From Pyropia yezoensis (taxonomy: Eukaryota; Rhodophyta; Bangiophyceae; Bangiales; Bangiaceae), in assembly GCA_009829735.1 (NCBI GenBank), contig CM020618.1:7779119-7843118 (forward strand): a stretch of DNA of 64,000 nucleotides. The letters are read 5' to 3'. The stretch's first letter is position 1, and each line of letters opens with the position of its first letter. This document shows positions 20,094 to 29,922 of the stretch, piece after piece. The notes below the pieces were generated by a model. The model was not told the origin of the DNA. It ran no database searches and worked only from the letters and a program-made list of their open reading frames with translations. Position numbers and translations under genes: made by a program.

Positions 20094-22430
20094 CCCACCC
20101 CCCCCTCCCCCCCCCCCCCCCCCCGCGCCCCTTAAAAGAGCGGAACGAGTGGCTCCCCTGCCCCCGTCAGACCACCAGCCGACGGTCCCAGGCGCAAGGG
20201 GCCAAGACGGGATAGCCAATGTGCCATGGGACGAGCGTGGAGGAGGGCGGCTGGGGGGGGGGATCCCTGAGGGACCATGGGGGAGAGGAGGGGGTGCCGA
20301 GGAGGAGCGGGGGGGGGGGGGGGGCAGGCACGGGGTGTGGGGTGCCCCGCCGGTGTGCGATGCCGCCAGGGGGGGGGGGAGGGGGGGTGGGGTGGGGGGG
20401 GGGGGGGGCGGAGGGACCGAGCTGGTGCCGCCGCCGCCCCACGCGCGCCGCCCCGCCCGCCGGGCTGTCTGACGCGGCCGGGCAGTGGACACACACCCAC
20501 CCGCGGCGGCAGCGGGGCGGCGGCGGGCGGCGGCGTCGGGGAAAGGGCGTGTGCACCCCCGCTTTTGCAGGGCGATGGCGGGCGGGGGGGGGGGGGGGGC
20601 GGGGAAGTGGGGGTGCACGCCCCACGGAATGCAACTGTCATTCGCCACCCCCCCCCCCCTCCCCCCACCCGCTCCTCCACGTCACCCCACCCGCGGCCTG
20701 CCCCCCCCCCCCCCCCCCCACCTCCCAACCCCACCCCACCCACCCTCCCCCCCACCAATGCGGCCACCCCCCCTCTGAGCTCCCCCCAACACGCGCGCCG
20801 CCCGTAACGGCGGCACCCGCCGGCGCGGGCGGTGGGGTGGGGGTTCGAGCGGGGGGGGGGGGGGGGGAGGGGAGCTGAACCGATGGACGCAGCGTGGCGG
20901 GCGGCGTCTCCCTCTCTCCCTCAACGCACCAGCAGAGCACACCACCAAACGGCACACAGCGTCGGTGGGGTGTGGGGGGGGGGGGGGGGGGGGGAGTGGG
21001 TGGGTGGGGGGGAAAGGCGACGGGCAGTGGGGACACCCCCCCCCCCCGCCCTCCGCGCCCCTACCACCCGCGGCCCTCCCCACCCACCGGCCGCAACGGG
21101 GGGGGGACCACTGGGACGGGCGGTGTGCTCCCCCGCCCGTCGCTGCCGTGCGCACCGAGACAGCGGGGGGGGGAAAAAGAGACGACGATCACACACCCGC
21201 GGCTGCCATTGACGCCGCAGGGCCTGGACGTAGGCGCTTTGTGGGGGAGAAGGAGGAGGAGGAGGAGGGGGGGGGGGGGGGGGGGGGGGGGCGGGGGGGG
21301 TAAGTGGGGACCACCCAAAATAGTGGGGACCACCCCCCCCCCCCGCCCCCCCCTCCCCGCCAGACCAGTGGCCACGGGGTCGGGGAGAGGGGACTCTGCC
21401 GGCACCCGCGGGCCACCACGCTCCCAGAATACGGCGGGGGGTGGGTGGGGGGGGGGGAAACACCACGGGAGGTGGGGGGGGGGGGGGCTCCCCATGGGGA
21501 GCTCCCCCCCCCGGTCGGCGCGCGCAGGCCGCCGCGGCTCTGGGACAGCGCCACCTCCCCAATACACCTCCCCACCCCCCCCGCCCCCCCCCACCCCCCC
21601 CCCGCCGGCTTGCGTGGCATCACCCCCTCGCCCTTGACCTTTTCCTCACCGCCCACCAGGATGGGCCACTCCCCACCTCTGCCCACCAACCAACCCCCCA
21701 CCCGCCCAGTGTCCCCCCATGACACTTGCCCACACTCCCGTCGCCCCCCCCCCCCCCCCCCCCCGCCTCACCTCACCTCAACACACACTCTGCGCACTAG
21801 CGGGGACCGGGCGGTGGGGTGGGACACGTTGGGTCGGCCGCGCTGCCGCCTCGGGCGGCGGCGGCGACGCGGGATTGGCGCACACGCCGGGGGTGGGGGG
21901 GGGGGGGGGGGGGCGGGGTGGGGGGGAGGGGGGGGGGTGGGAAGGGGGGGGGACGCCCGTGCGGGGCAGCCGCTTCCCCGTTTGCCCCAACCCCCACCTA
22001 CCACCGGGCGTCTCTGTGGGGTGGGCGGCGGGGGCGGACCAGGACTGGCGCACGAGGCGGGGACGGGGGGTCCTCCCGGTGGGCCACACACACCCCCCCC
22101 CCCCCCCCCGGCCCCACAGCGACAGCCGCCGGCGGTGGCGGCGGCGGCGGCTGTGCGGCAGACGGGCAGACGGGCAGACGGCAGACGGCAGCGGGCGGCG
22201 GGCGGCGGCAGGTGGGACGGCAGGCGGGCGCGGTTCCCTCCCCCCCCCCCCCGCCTCTCCCTTGGTGGGGGCGTTGGCGCCGCGGCGGCCCGGTGGGGGC
22301 AACGGTGCCCCCCCCAAACGGACGAAGCGGGGGGTCGGCAGCCAAAAGGGGGGGGGGGGGGTACCGGGGGGGGGGGGGTGGGGGCGATGGGGGGGGGGGG
22401 GGGGGCGCCTGCGGTCGCAGCTAGGGGCGG
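20094..22430. repeat. Poly-G/poly-C low-complexity region
   Basis: This 2.3-kb stretch carries more than twenty homopolymer runs of eight or more G or C (for example near 20310, 20400, 20590, 20850, 20980, 21270-21300, 21480, 21900, 22350, 22390). Long frames are open in nearly every phase, as expected of GC-extreme DNA, and encode only Gly/Pro/Arg/Ala strings. I see no gene. Many G4-forming clusters lie on the + strand. Confidence 0.8.
20132..20138 (-). promoter_or_regulatory. Possible TATA-like element
   Basis: Minus-strand CTTTTAA is the only AT-rich heptamer in a very GC-rich region, about 215 bases upstream of the Met at 19916. Assignment to that gene is a guess. Confidence 0.2.
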
Positions 22431-24079
22431 GTGGGTATAGGGCAGTGGCTGGATGCCACGGCGCGTATTTTGCCAGCTACGGTCAGACCAGGTATGGGCA
22501 GCCAGCGAGCAAACCGAGAAGCGCCCGAGGTGGCTCCCGGCGACGGCAAGCGCGGCAGGGCGGGGGGAAGCGCATGCACCGCTGTCCTTGCCCTTTGGGG
22601 GGCGTGTGCCGCACGCGTCGCACCGTCAGCCCCTGGTCGTCACGAGACTGCCATGGAGTGGATGACAAGGACAGAGCGGGGGGGGGGGGCGCTATAGCGG
22701 GCAGCCCGCTGCGCAGTGCCCGCTGACGTCCGCTTCTATCAACGCCAGGGCGCTTGTGGCTCCTTGCCCCGAACAACGCCGTTTGCATACGAAAACCTAG
22801 AGGAAGTTTAGCGTCACTGACACTGACCGGTCACATCCGTGGCTGGCCAACGCTGCAGTTCTCTTTGCGCTGGGGAGGTTGATACTCCTGGACTGCCCAG
22901 CTCGTGACGCTTCGGCACGTACTGTACACGAGGGGGTAAGCGTGGAGACGGAGCAGCGGCCTCCCAGGTCAAGAGGAAGAAACCAAAGTACGCGCAGCTG
23001 CGGCTGTGACTACGCTGTCCCCCAAAAAAAGAGGGCCATCGAATGCGTGCAGGGACACGGGGTCACGCCCTGTGCCGGTTGCCAATGAAAAACCGGCTCG
23101 GGGACTTGGCCGCGCGTTCACCGGCAGTGGGCGTGGGGGTGGCGACCACGCAACGCCAGCGGGGCGTATGTACGTACGCCCCGCTCCCTCCACCCCGGCG
23201 GGGGCCGGAGTTTGCGCCCGGCCTCCCGGAGCGAGGCGCGACCCCGCCAGGTGAGGGGCCGGTGCGGAGAGCAGACGACCAGCGGCCACCGCCACACACC
23301 CCAAACCCTTGGTGGACGACCAAGGGCGGGGAGATTGGCAGAGGCGCGGAAGCCGCAGGCGCGGGGAGGGGGATGCAGCCGCCACCGGCCCACCCTGGCA
23401 TCGGGGGCGGGGTGCGGCGCGCCGTGCCTCTTTTGGGGGAGTAGCATCCGGCCGTGCCCGCCTGTCTTCCTTGCCTGTGGGTGCAAAGCCGACTGGGAGG
23501 CGCGGGACCCCACACCCCCCCTCGGCACCCCTTCTCTCCCCCCCCCCCGCCGCGTAAACGCCACGTGCGCTGCCCCCCCCTGCCACCCCCCCCATCCGCA
23601 CCCCCTTTAGGGGACCTTGTCAGCCACGTTGCCGAGATAGGGATCGATGCGCGCGGCCGCGGGTGCGCGTGGCCGAGACCCCCCGCGGCGGTCGGTGGGT
23701 GGGCTTGCAGGGCCACCGGGGGGGGGTGCCCATGGGCCCCTCCCCCGCCGGCGGCGGCGACTGCCACTGGCCGGGGGGGGTGGCTCGAGGGGAGGGCGGC
23801 CACGCGGGTGGACGGCGACATGCGGGGCAGGCAGCCGCTGCGAGCCGTCTTGGCGGTGGGTGCCAGCGCCCGCGTCGGGGGCTTGGCCTTGCCAGGAGGG
23901 GGCTCGTGCAAACCGGCGGCGTCTGCCCTGCCCCCGCCCCGGCCGGGGCGGGGCAGACGCCAGAGGGCACGCAAAGCACTGCTGGCGACGGCCACCGCCG
24001 TCGTCGCGGGCACACGGCAGCGGTGGGGGCGGACGTCAAGGGGCACCCGGCATCCCCCCCAGGCAGGGACAGGAAAGCG
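22431..24079. other. Intergenic region upstream of the small Cys-rich gene
   Basis: No gene recognised. It contains an imperfect long inverted repeat at 23918-23961 and a short one, GGGGCGTA...TACGCCCC, at 23161-23182. The 3' end serves as the promoter region of the gene starting at 24253. Confidence 0.5.
23918..23961. repeat. GC-rich inverted repeat (hairpin)
   Basis: GGCGTCTGCC opens and GGCAGACGCC closes an arm pair that meets at CCCCGGCCGGGG. One arm has six extra bases. It lies about 120 bases upstream of the TATA box of the small Cys-rich gene, so it could be a cis-element, but GC-rich palindromes arise easily here. Confidence 0.5.
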
Positions 24080-24085
24080 TATAAA
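24080..24085 (+). promoter_or_regulatory. TATA box of the small Cys-rich gene
   Basis: TATAAA in the context GCGTATAAAGAGG, 167 bases upstream of the ATG at 24253, in otherwise GC-rich DNA. A pyrimidine-rich leader (CCTCCTCCTCTCC) lies just before the ATG. Confidence 0.6.
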
Positions 24086-24252
24086 GAGGGTGCCCCGCGG
24101 CGATCCCTGCCGCCAAACCCGCCCCATCATCCAGCGCCAGCACCCACACCAGCCCACTCGCAGCCACACACACACCCGCCCACCCACTCCCCCACCCCTC
24201 CGCATCCACCGTTGGTTGCTTCCTCCGTCTTCCTCCTCCTCTCCTTCCCATC

Positions 24253-24801
24253 ATGGGCTTCAAGGCCGCCACCATTGCCGTTGCGGCCGTCGCCCTGTCC
24301 GCATCCGCGGCGGCCGTTGCGTCTGCCGCTGACGTCACGGAAGCGGCGTCGCGCTCCTCCTACTACCGTGGCCTGGGCGCGTCGTGCAGCCGCTACCAGC
24401 CGTGCTCGGCGGGCAACCTGGTGTGCGTTGGCGGCAAGTGCGTGGCCAAGTACGTGCCCGCCGGCGCCAAGTGTGGCGGCGCCGTCCTCTGCTACCGCAA
24501 CGCCAGCTGCGATGACGGGGTGTGCGTGGCGTACGTGGCGGCGGGCAAGGCCTGCGGGGGGGACACCAACGCCAAGTGCTACAACAACGCCAGCTGCACG
24601 GGGGGCAAGTGCATCCAGTACGTGCCGGCGGGCCAGGCCTGCGGCCGGTACACCAACGCCCAGTGCTACGGCGACGCCAGCTGTGATGACGGCAAGTGCG
24701 TGCGCTGGGTGGGCGCGGGGGAGGCGTGCGGGGGCAAGACGGCGGCCAAGTGCTTCACCAACCTCCGCTGCGCCAACGGCAAGTGCCGCGCCTACTACTG
24801 A
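24253..24801 (+). CDS. Small secreted cysteine-rich repeat protein
   Basis: The 182-residue protein starts MGFKAATIAVAAVAL with a clear signal peptide (to about residue 27). Five tandem modules of roughly 30 residues then fill the chain. The pattern is AG-x2-CGG-x5-KC-x4-ASC-x3-KC-x2-YV: four Cys per module and a conserved NASC/DASC. NASC in modules 2 and 3 is a possible N-glycosylation sequon (N-A-S). There is no membrane segment or catalytic motif. It probably acts outside the cell (wall, matrix or defence), which is inference. A TATA box lies upstream. No intron is needed. The module design is shared with the larger gene at 17853-19916. Confidence 0.85.
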   Translation: MGFKAATIAVAAVALSASAAAVASAADVTEAASRSSYYRGLGASCSRYQPCSAGNLVCVGGKCVAKYVPAGAKCGGAVLCYRNASCDDGVCVAYVAAGKACGGDTNAKCYNNASCTGGKCIQYVPAGQACGRYTNAQCYGDASCDDGKCVRWVGAGEACGGKTAAKCFTNLRCANGKCRAYY

Positions 24802-25359
24802 GGCGCACCCCGTGACGGCCCCAGCGGGGAGCCGCGCGTCCTCCACGGGGCAGGCGGCGTGAGCGGGTGAGAGAGGGGGGGTGGCCGCAGGGGCGGCCGC
24901 CATCCCAGCGGTCGACGCGGGGCGCCGCCGGCCGCCCGGCGGGCCGCACCGGCCAGCGGGCGCGGGTGGCCCGCCCATGGTTTGGTATCGTAGGTAGCAA
25001 TCGCGCTCTGGTGGTAGACCAAGCCGAGCAGGGGAAGAAAATACGGTCGCAACTGCGTCTCGACGCATGGAGCCGCTGCAAAGCAAAGTCAAGTACTGTG
25101 CGTAGGCACTGTACGTGTGTATGTATCAACACAAACACGCACTCGCGCGAGGCACTTCCGTGTCGGCCCCCGCCTGGACGCCCCCTGCAGCAGGGCCCGC
25201 GGCAGGTACGGCCACCGCCGCAGTGGCGTCTGACCTGCTGGTCCGCAGCCGAGCCGCCGCGGCCCTGATAGCCGTCGCTGACATCGTGGACGTCCGCTGG
25301 CCACGGCCGCTGCGCCATCCCCTCTCCGCTCCACCTCCCGTGCGGCTGCCGCCGCCACC

Positions 25360-25480
25360 GAAGCCGCCGCCGCCGCCGCCGCCACCACCACCGCCGCGAC
25401 AGCCGCCGCCATCACCGCCGCCGCGACAGCAGCCGCCGCCGCCCCGCCGCCGCCGCTGCCGTCGCCGCCGCCGCCGGCAC
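25360..25480. repeat. CCG-trinucleotide-rich tract
   Basis: Imperfect (CCG)n interspersed with CCA and CGA. It gives long artificial Pro or Ala frames on both strands, and no gene is supported. Confidence 0.7.
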
Positions 25481-25605
25481 GTTTCGCCTCCGCCATGACC
25501 CACCCCATGCACTCCTTCCGTGCTAGCGGCGGCGGTGGGGTGGGTGAAGTTGCGTCAGGCGAGGGCTGTGGGAGGGCAGGGGGGGACCCACGGGATGAGA
25601 TCAAT

Positions 25606-26933
25606 CAGGGCTCTTCAAGCGTATTTTGGTCAAGAGTACTACGCGCGTATTTGTCAAGCGTATCTGGCTACGCGGTACGCGATTGCCCTCCGTACCGCAA
25701 CCCATCGTCGCCGCCCACGCCCGCCACCCACGCCTCCTCGAGAGTGCTAGACATAATAAAAAAAAACACAACCTCACTCATCACTACCACGTGGTCGAGC
25801 AAGTTCAAAGAGCGGTGGATAGGGGGCCGGGGGCGTTGGTGAGCGACCTGGGGGCGTGCGGTTCCCACAGAGAGACGCGCGCAGAGGCTGCGGACTTCTG
25901 TCTCACGGACGCCTGGGTGCTGCTGCGCGAACCCTCCCTGATGGGCCCTGTGGCGTGGGGACACCATTGGGGACATGACTCTTGTCCCCAATTGGCTGTG
26001 AGCCAGTGAGAGAGCTCCACGTTTCTTCAAAAATGTTGGCGTAAGAAAAGCCTAATGCACACCTTCACTAGGCGTGGGGGGGGGCCAAGAGTACCTGGTA
26101 CGCACTTGCCCAGCTTCCCAAGCGTAGTGTAGTTAATTATTACAATAAATTATTCTCGTGCTAGCACACATCTGGGGGCCTCCCTTTTTCATGTGCACGT
26201 CAATTGACAAGATCCGTATCGAGCAGCGAGCGATTTGACCGTCTGCGCAGCGCTGACTCCACGTCCGTAGCACGTCAGCACTTGGTGCTGGCGCCCTAGA
26301 CGGCTATGAAGTCTCCAAACGGCTATGAAGTCTCCAAACTAGCACAGAGCTACCGTTCTCTTCGTCAGATAATCTATTACTAGGCACAGCAAAGAAGGGA
26401 TGGCATGTCTTCCGCTGCATGGTCTTCAGCGGCCGTTACCAAGCGTTCGGCTTATGCTGAGGCAACTGAGCAGTGTCTATCTCATCGACCCTGCCAGCAA
26501 CCTCTGTAGCATGGTGAGCTCTACGAATCTTTGGTACTGGTACAGTTATGTCACAGTGCATTCGTTGCCTTTGCTCCGGCGCCCCCCGCTGCGGCCGCTG
26601 CCGCCGCTGGAGCGGTCACCGCCCCAGCGGCTGCTCTCACCGATTGTAACACCGTCGTCCTCTTCGTAACCACCGAGGCCTCGGCACCCCCTTGACTCTG
26701 CGTGCGTGCGCTCACGACGTACGCTTGCCACTTGCTTTTTATCTAGTACGCTTGGCCGCAGATTGGCCGAGCGTATCTATACGCTTGCTACGCACTCTTG
26801 AGGACTGGCTCGGATACTCACACGCTTTTCTGAGAAAACTGCCACTGTCAGCCAGTACACACACTCACTTTCAGAATTTGACCGGGGCCAGTACCGTACG
26901 CTAAGCTCAAATTGCTACGCTTGAAGAGCCCTG
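25606..26933. mobile_element. hAT-like non-autonomous DNA transposon
   Basis: Perfect 18-bp terminal inverted repeats CAGGGCTCTTCAAGCGTA lie at 25606-25623 (+) and 26933-26916 (-). The flanking octamers AGATCAAT (25598-25605) and ATCTCAAT (26934-26941) match in six of eight positions. CAGGG ends with 8-bp target duplications are characteristic of hAT elements. Both ends carry repeated copies of AAGCGTA or its complement (for example 25656, 26740s, 26780s, 26916), like the subterminal transposase-binding repeats of hATs. The 1328-bp interior has no transposase frame. A 19-bp tandem duplication sits at 26300-26337. Confidence 0.75.
26300..26337. repeat. 19-bp tandem duplication
   Basis: ACGGCTATGAAGTCTCCAA occurs twice head to tail, inside the hAT-like element. 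Confidence 0.85.
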
Positions 26934-27105
26934 ATCTCAATGACAGCTGCAGCGTGGCGATTGATCCACCCACCGATCATCGTCACCAGTCGCGTTTTTT
27001 CGCTCAAGACGCGCATCAACATCCTTGAGCGCTGTGGGGGCTCCAAATCAAGTTTTGATACGGCCACTGATGCGCATCAGACCTCGCTCAAAGGTAACCA
27101 GGTGA

Positions 27106-28008
27106 GAGCATGTCTATCGGTGAGACCCAAAACCCATATTTTATGGGTTTATAGCTCAGCGCATGTCTATCGGTGCACCTAAAACCCATAAAAAGTAGCT
27201 CTGAGCTATTCGCTGAGCCAAATCGGGCCTCGGATAGCTCAGAGGATAGCTCAGAGCTATCCTGCAGAGAAGAATAGCCAAGCCAATCACGTGCCAGCAG
27301 CGGCCGTGACACGATTCCTGCTAGTAAGTTCAGGGTCAGGGACACAATTGCTGCGAGAATGTCCCACACAGCTCTTACAGTTGCCACACTTGCCTGCCGT
27401 TCGCCTTCGTCCAGCCCGTGGCACTCGGTGCGTTCGTCGGTGATGCGAGCATCAACGTCCCCCCTTCCCACACCAGCGAAAACGTTCACAGTCCTGCCGT
27501 GATGGCATCGTCGCCGGAGAGCCCTAATCCCCCTGACGCGGCTGATCCTGTTCCTGCACCTTCCTGCTGACCCTACCAGTCGCCCCCGCCAAGTAGCAGG
27601 CACCGACGTGACTGCAGCTCCGCTGGCCGTTGCCGCTGCTACGCACACTTTGACCGCAGCATCCTGCTCGTCATCGTCACTCAGGAGGTGCTCAAGTAGC
27701 TCGTCCATTGCAAAAAAAAAAGGGGGCGGGTGGTAAAGCGTTGGTGGAGGAATGCGCGATGGTTCACGCACTGGTGAGACCGGTGGGGAGGACTGGAATG
27801 ATCGCAGAGCAGCGTTTGTTGCATCGCCAGTCTCCTACCCTGTGGATTTAGGGAATGGACATCAACTCCGCTTCAACTATCTAACATTGCGGCACCCTTG
27901 TGGGCTGGAGAAGCCTATATGGCTCAGGACCGATAGACATGCTCTGAGCTATCGCCAAAAGAAATAGCTGGATGGGCATGGGTTTTAGCTCCACCGATAG
28001 ACATGCTC
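27106..28008. mobile_element. Small DNA transposon with doubled terminal repeats and TGA flanks
   Basis: GAGCATGTCTATCGGTG starts at 27106 (+) and ends at 28008 (-), and TGA flanks it on both sides (27103-27105, 28009-28011). A second copy of the terminal motif lies inside each end (27161 and 27930-27944), with a nearby AAAACCCAT motif at both ends. A 3-bp duplication and a GAGC... terminus would suit a PIF/Harbinger-type element. The interior minus-strand frame starting near 27708 (MDELLEHLLSDDDEQDAAVK) resembles the acidic start of some transposon proteins but is broken early. The family call is tentative. Confidence 0.55.
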
Positions 28009-28011
28009 TGA

Positions 28012-29681
28012 GCGAGGCTTCCCAGTCGCGAGTGTGATCTGTGCGCCGCCATTTCATTGGCCGCTGCCCTTCGGCGACGATAAAGAACCTGGGCTGCGAG
28101 ACAGTCCGTCATCAGGAACCCTCCGTGCGGTGCCTTAAGACTGCGGGACAGTCCCCCTTTTCAGGGACTCAGGGCGGTGTCTTGGAGTCCCTCTTGGGGG
28201 GACCACGCAACGCCCTGGAGTACCGCAGCGGTGCCCGTGACCGCCCCGCAGGCGCTGACTGACAGTGGGCCGCCCCTCCTCTGCACAGCCGCAACGTGCA
28301 CTTCATCCGCCACCCCCACCGCCGCCACAACTGCAACCACCACCGCCACCGCCACCCCTGTCGCCACCGCCACTGCCACGGCCGCCATGACTGCAAAATG
28401 ACCACCACCTCCTCCATCACTGCCGTCACCTTCATGCTGACTGCCTGCACTCCCTTCTCTTCAACCATCACACCCTCGGTAGCATCGCTGTGTGTCTGAC
28501 TCCCCTCTACCACTGCTGGCGATCGCGATAAGGGGAGTGGGAGTTGCAGGTCCTTCATCTGCTGGTCGGGGAGGTACACGGGGATGGGGATTCCCACGTC
28601 AGATGCGGGCTTGACGGGGGGGTGGGGAGAGCGGGCGTGCAAGAGATGTAGAGTGGAGGTGCGGCAGGATGGGCGGGGGAGTGCGGAGAAGAGTGCGGGG
28701 GGGGGTGGTTGGAGTTGGTGGCGGGGGAGAAGCGATGGTCGTCGCCATCGCCTTCGACTTGCCGAGTTGGCTGCGACTGTGAACGAGCGCCTCTACTTAT
28801 GCGATCCCTGAGGAGGTAGCGGGCTTGTGCTATGCCGTGTATGTACTCTGGTGACGCCTCCTGTGTGGGCTGCCTGTTCAGCTCAGTGACTTGTGATCTT
28901 TCTCTTTCTTTCCCCTCTGGCCTGCTCATTGAGCGGCGAGGGTGCCCATATGGGCACCCCGCCGCCTGCAAAGGCGGGGACGCCGCGCGGCCGTTGGTGG
29001 TGGCGCTGTACTACCAGTGGGGCGAATAGGTGCCGTACGCCCAGCCTGGTCCTGAATGGCAGCGGCTCTGGTCTTGATGGCGCCGCGCTGCCGGCAGTGG
29101 CGATGGGCTGGCGCTGTTTGTGCGGGGCGCCGTACTACCTGTGGTGATGTAGGGCCGGTGGAGCTCGAGGGCGGCGTCGCGCTGCCGGCCGTGGCCGTGC
29201 GCGGCGCCGCCAGCGCGGGAGGGTGGAGCTATGCTGCCGCAGATGCTGGGGGTGGAGCGGTCTGGGGGGCGGCCGCGCAGAGGCTGTCCGCTCAGGTCCA
29301 CCAGTCCGTAGCGACCGGAGCTGCACGGGTGCTCCTCTCGAGAATAAAATGCGTATCTTCTATTGGTTCAGCGGAGACTGGTCATCCTCGCACCGCTGGA
29401 TGCCGCATCATTGACGAGTCACCCTGATGCAGCATCCAAACCTCACGGGAACAGCTCAGTGATGCGCCTCAGGCGCGCTCAGATCACGCTCAGAATTGCG
29501 GTTCTGATTCAAAAAACGTGACTGGTGACGACGACATCGTCTCAAGAGGAGACGACCATGTCAAGGTCATGCGTCTGCTCCCACATCGCCCCTGCCCACC
29601 CCCCCGCCCCCCCCGCCCACCCTTCCGCGTTCCCCCCCCATCGCCGCCACCGCACCGCCCCCCCCACTCCGTGCCGTCCCC
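28012..29681. other. Intergenic, no gene recognised
   Basis: Contains short frames, a (CCA/CCG)-rich stretch near 28310-28390 and a perfect 18-bp palindrome at 28941-28958. It forms the upstream region of the phosphatase-like gene at 29682. Confidence 0.45.
28941..28958. repeat. Perfect 18-bp palindrome
   Basis: GGTGCCCATATGGGCACC reads the same on both strands and is followed at once by a second small stem (CCGCC...GGCGG, to about 28979). It could bind a dimeric regulator; no neighbouring gene confirms this. Confidence 0.5.
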
Positions 29682-29887
29682 ATGGGCGGTGCGTTCATCG
29701 CCACCCCCGCTCCGCCACCGCCCCCCCCACGGGTGGTGGCGGCGGCGGCGGCGCGCCGCTGCCGCAAGGGGCCCGCCGCCCCCAGCGGGGCGCCCCCCCG
29801 GCGGCAGCGGTGGCCGCGGCCGGCGGTGGTCCCCGCTGGCGCAGCGGCTCCCGCCCGCCTGTGGCGGCGCGTGCCTGCCGTGGCGCT

Positions 29888-29922
<35 letters not shown>

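Noticed and set aside
20277-22726. Many 100-380 codon frames on both strands
   Set aside because: They are products of poly-G/C and CGG repeats. Composition is almost only Gly, Pro, Arg and Ala.
25089-25604. 171-codon Ala-rich minus frame
   Set aside because: Created by the (CCG)n tract; no supporting motif.
27088-27771. Intact transposase
   Set aside because: Only an acidic N-terminal motif is suggestive. The rest is unlike a DDE domain and runs into the terminal repeats.
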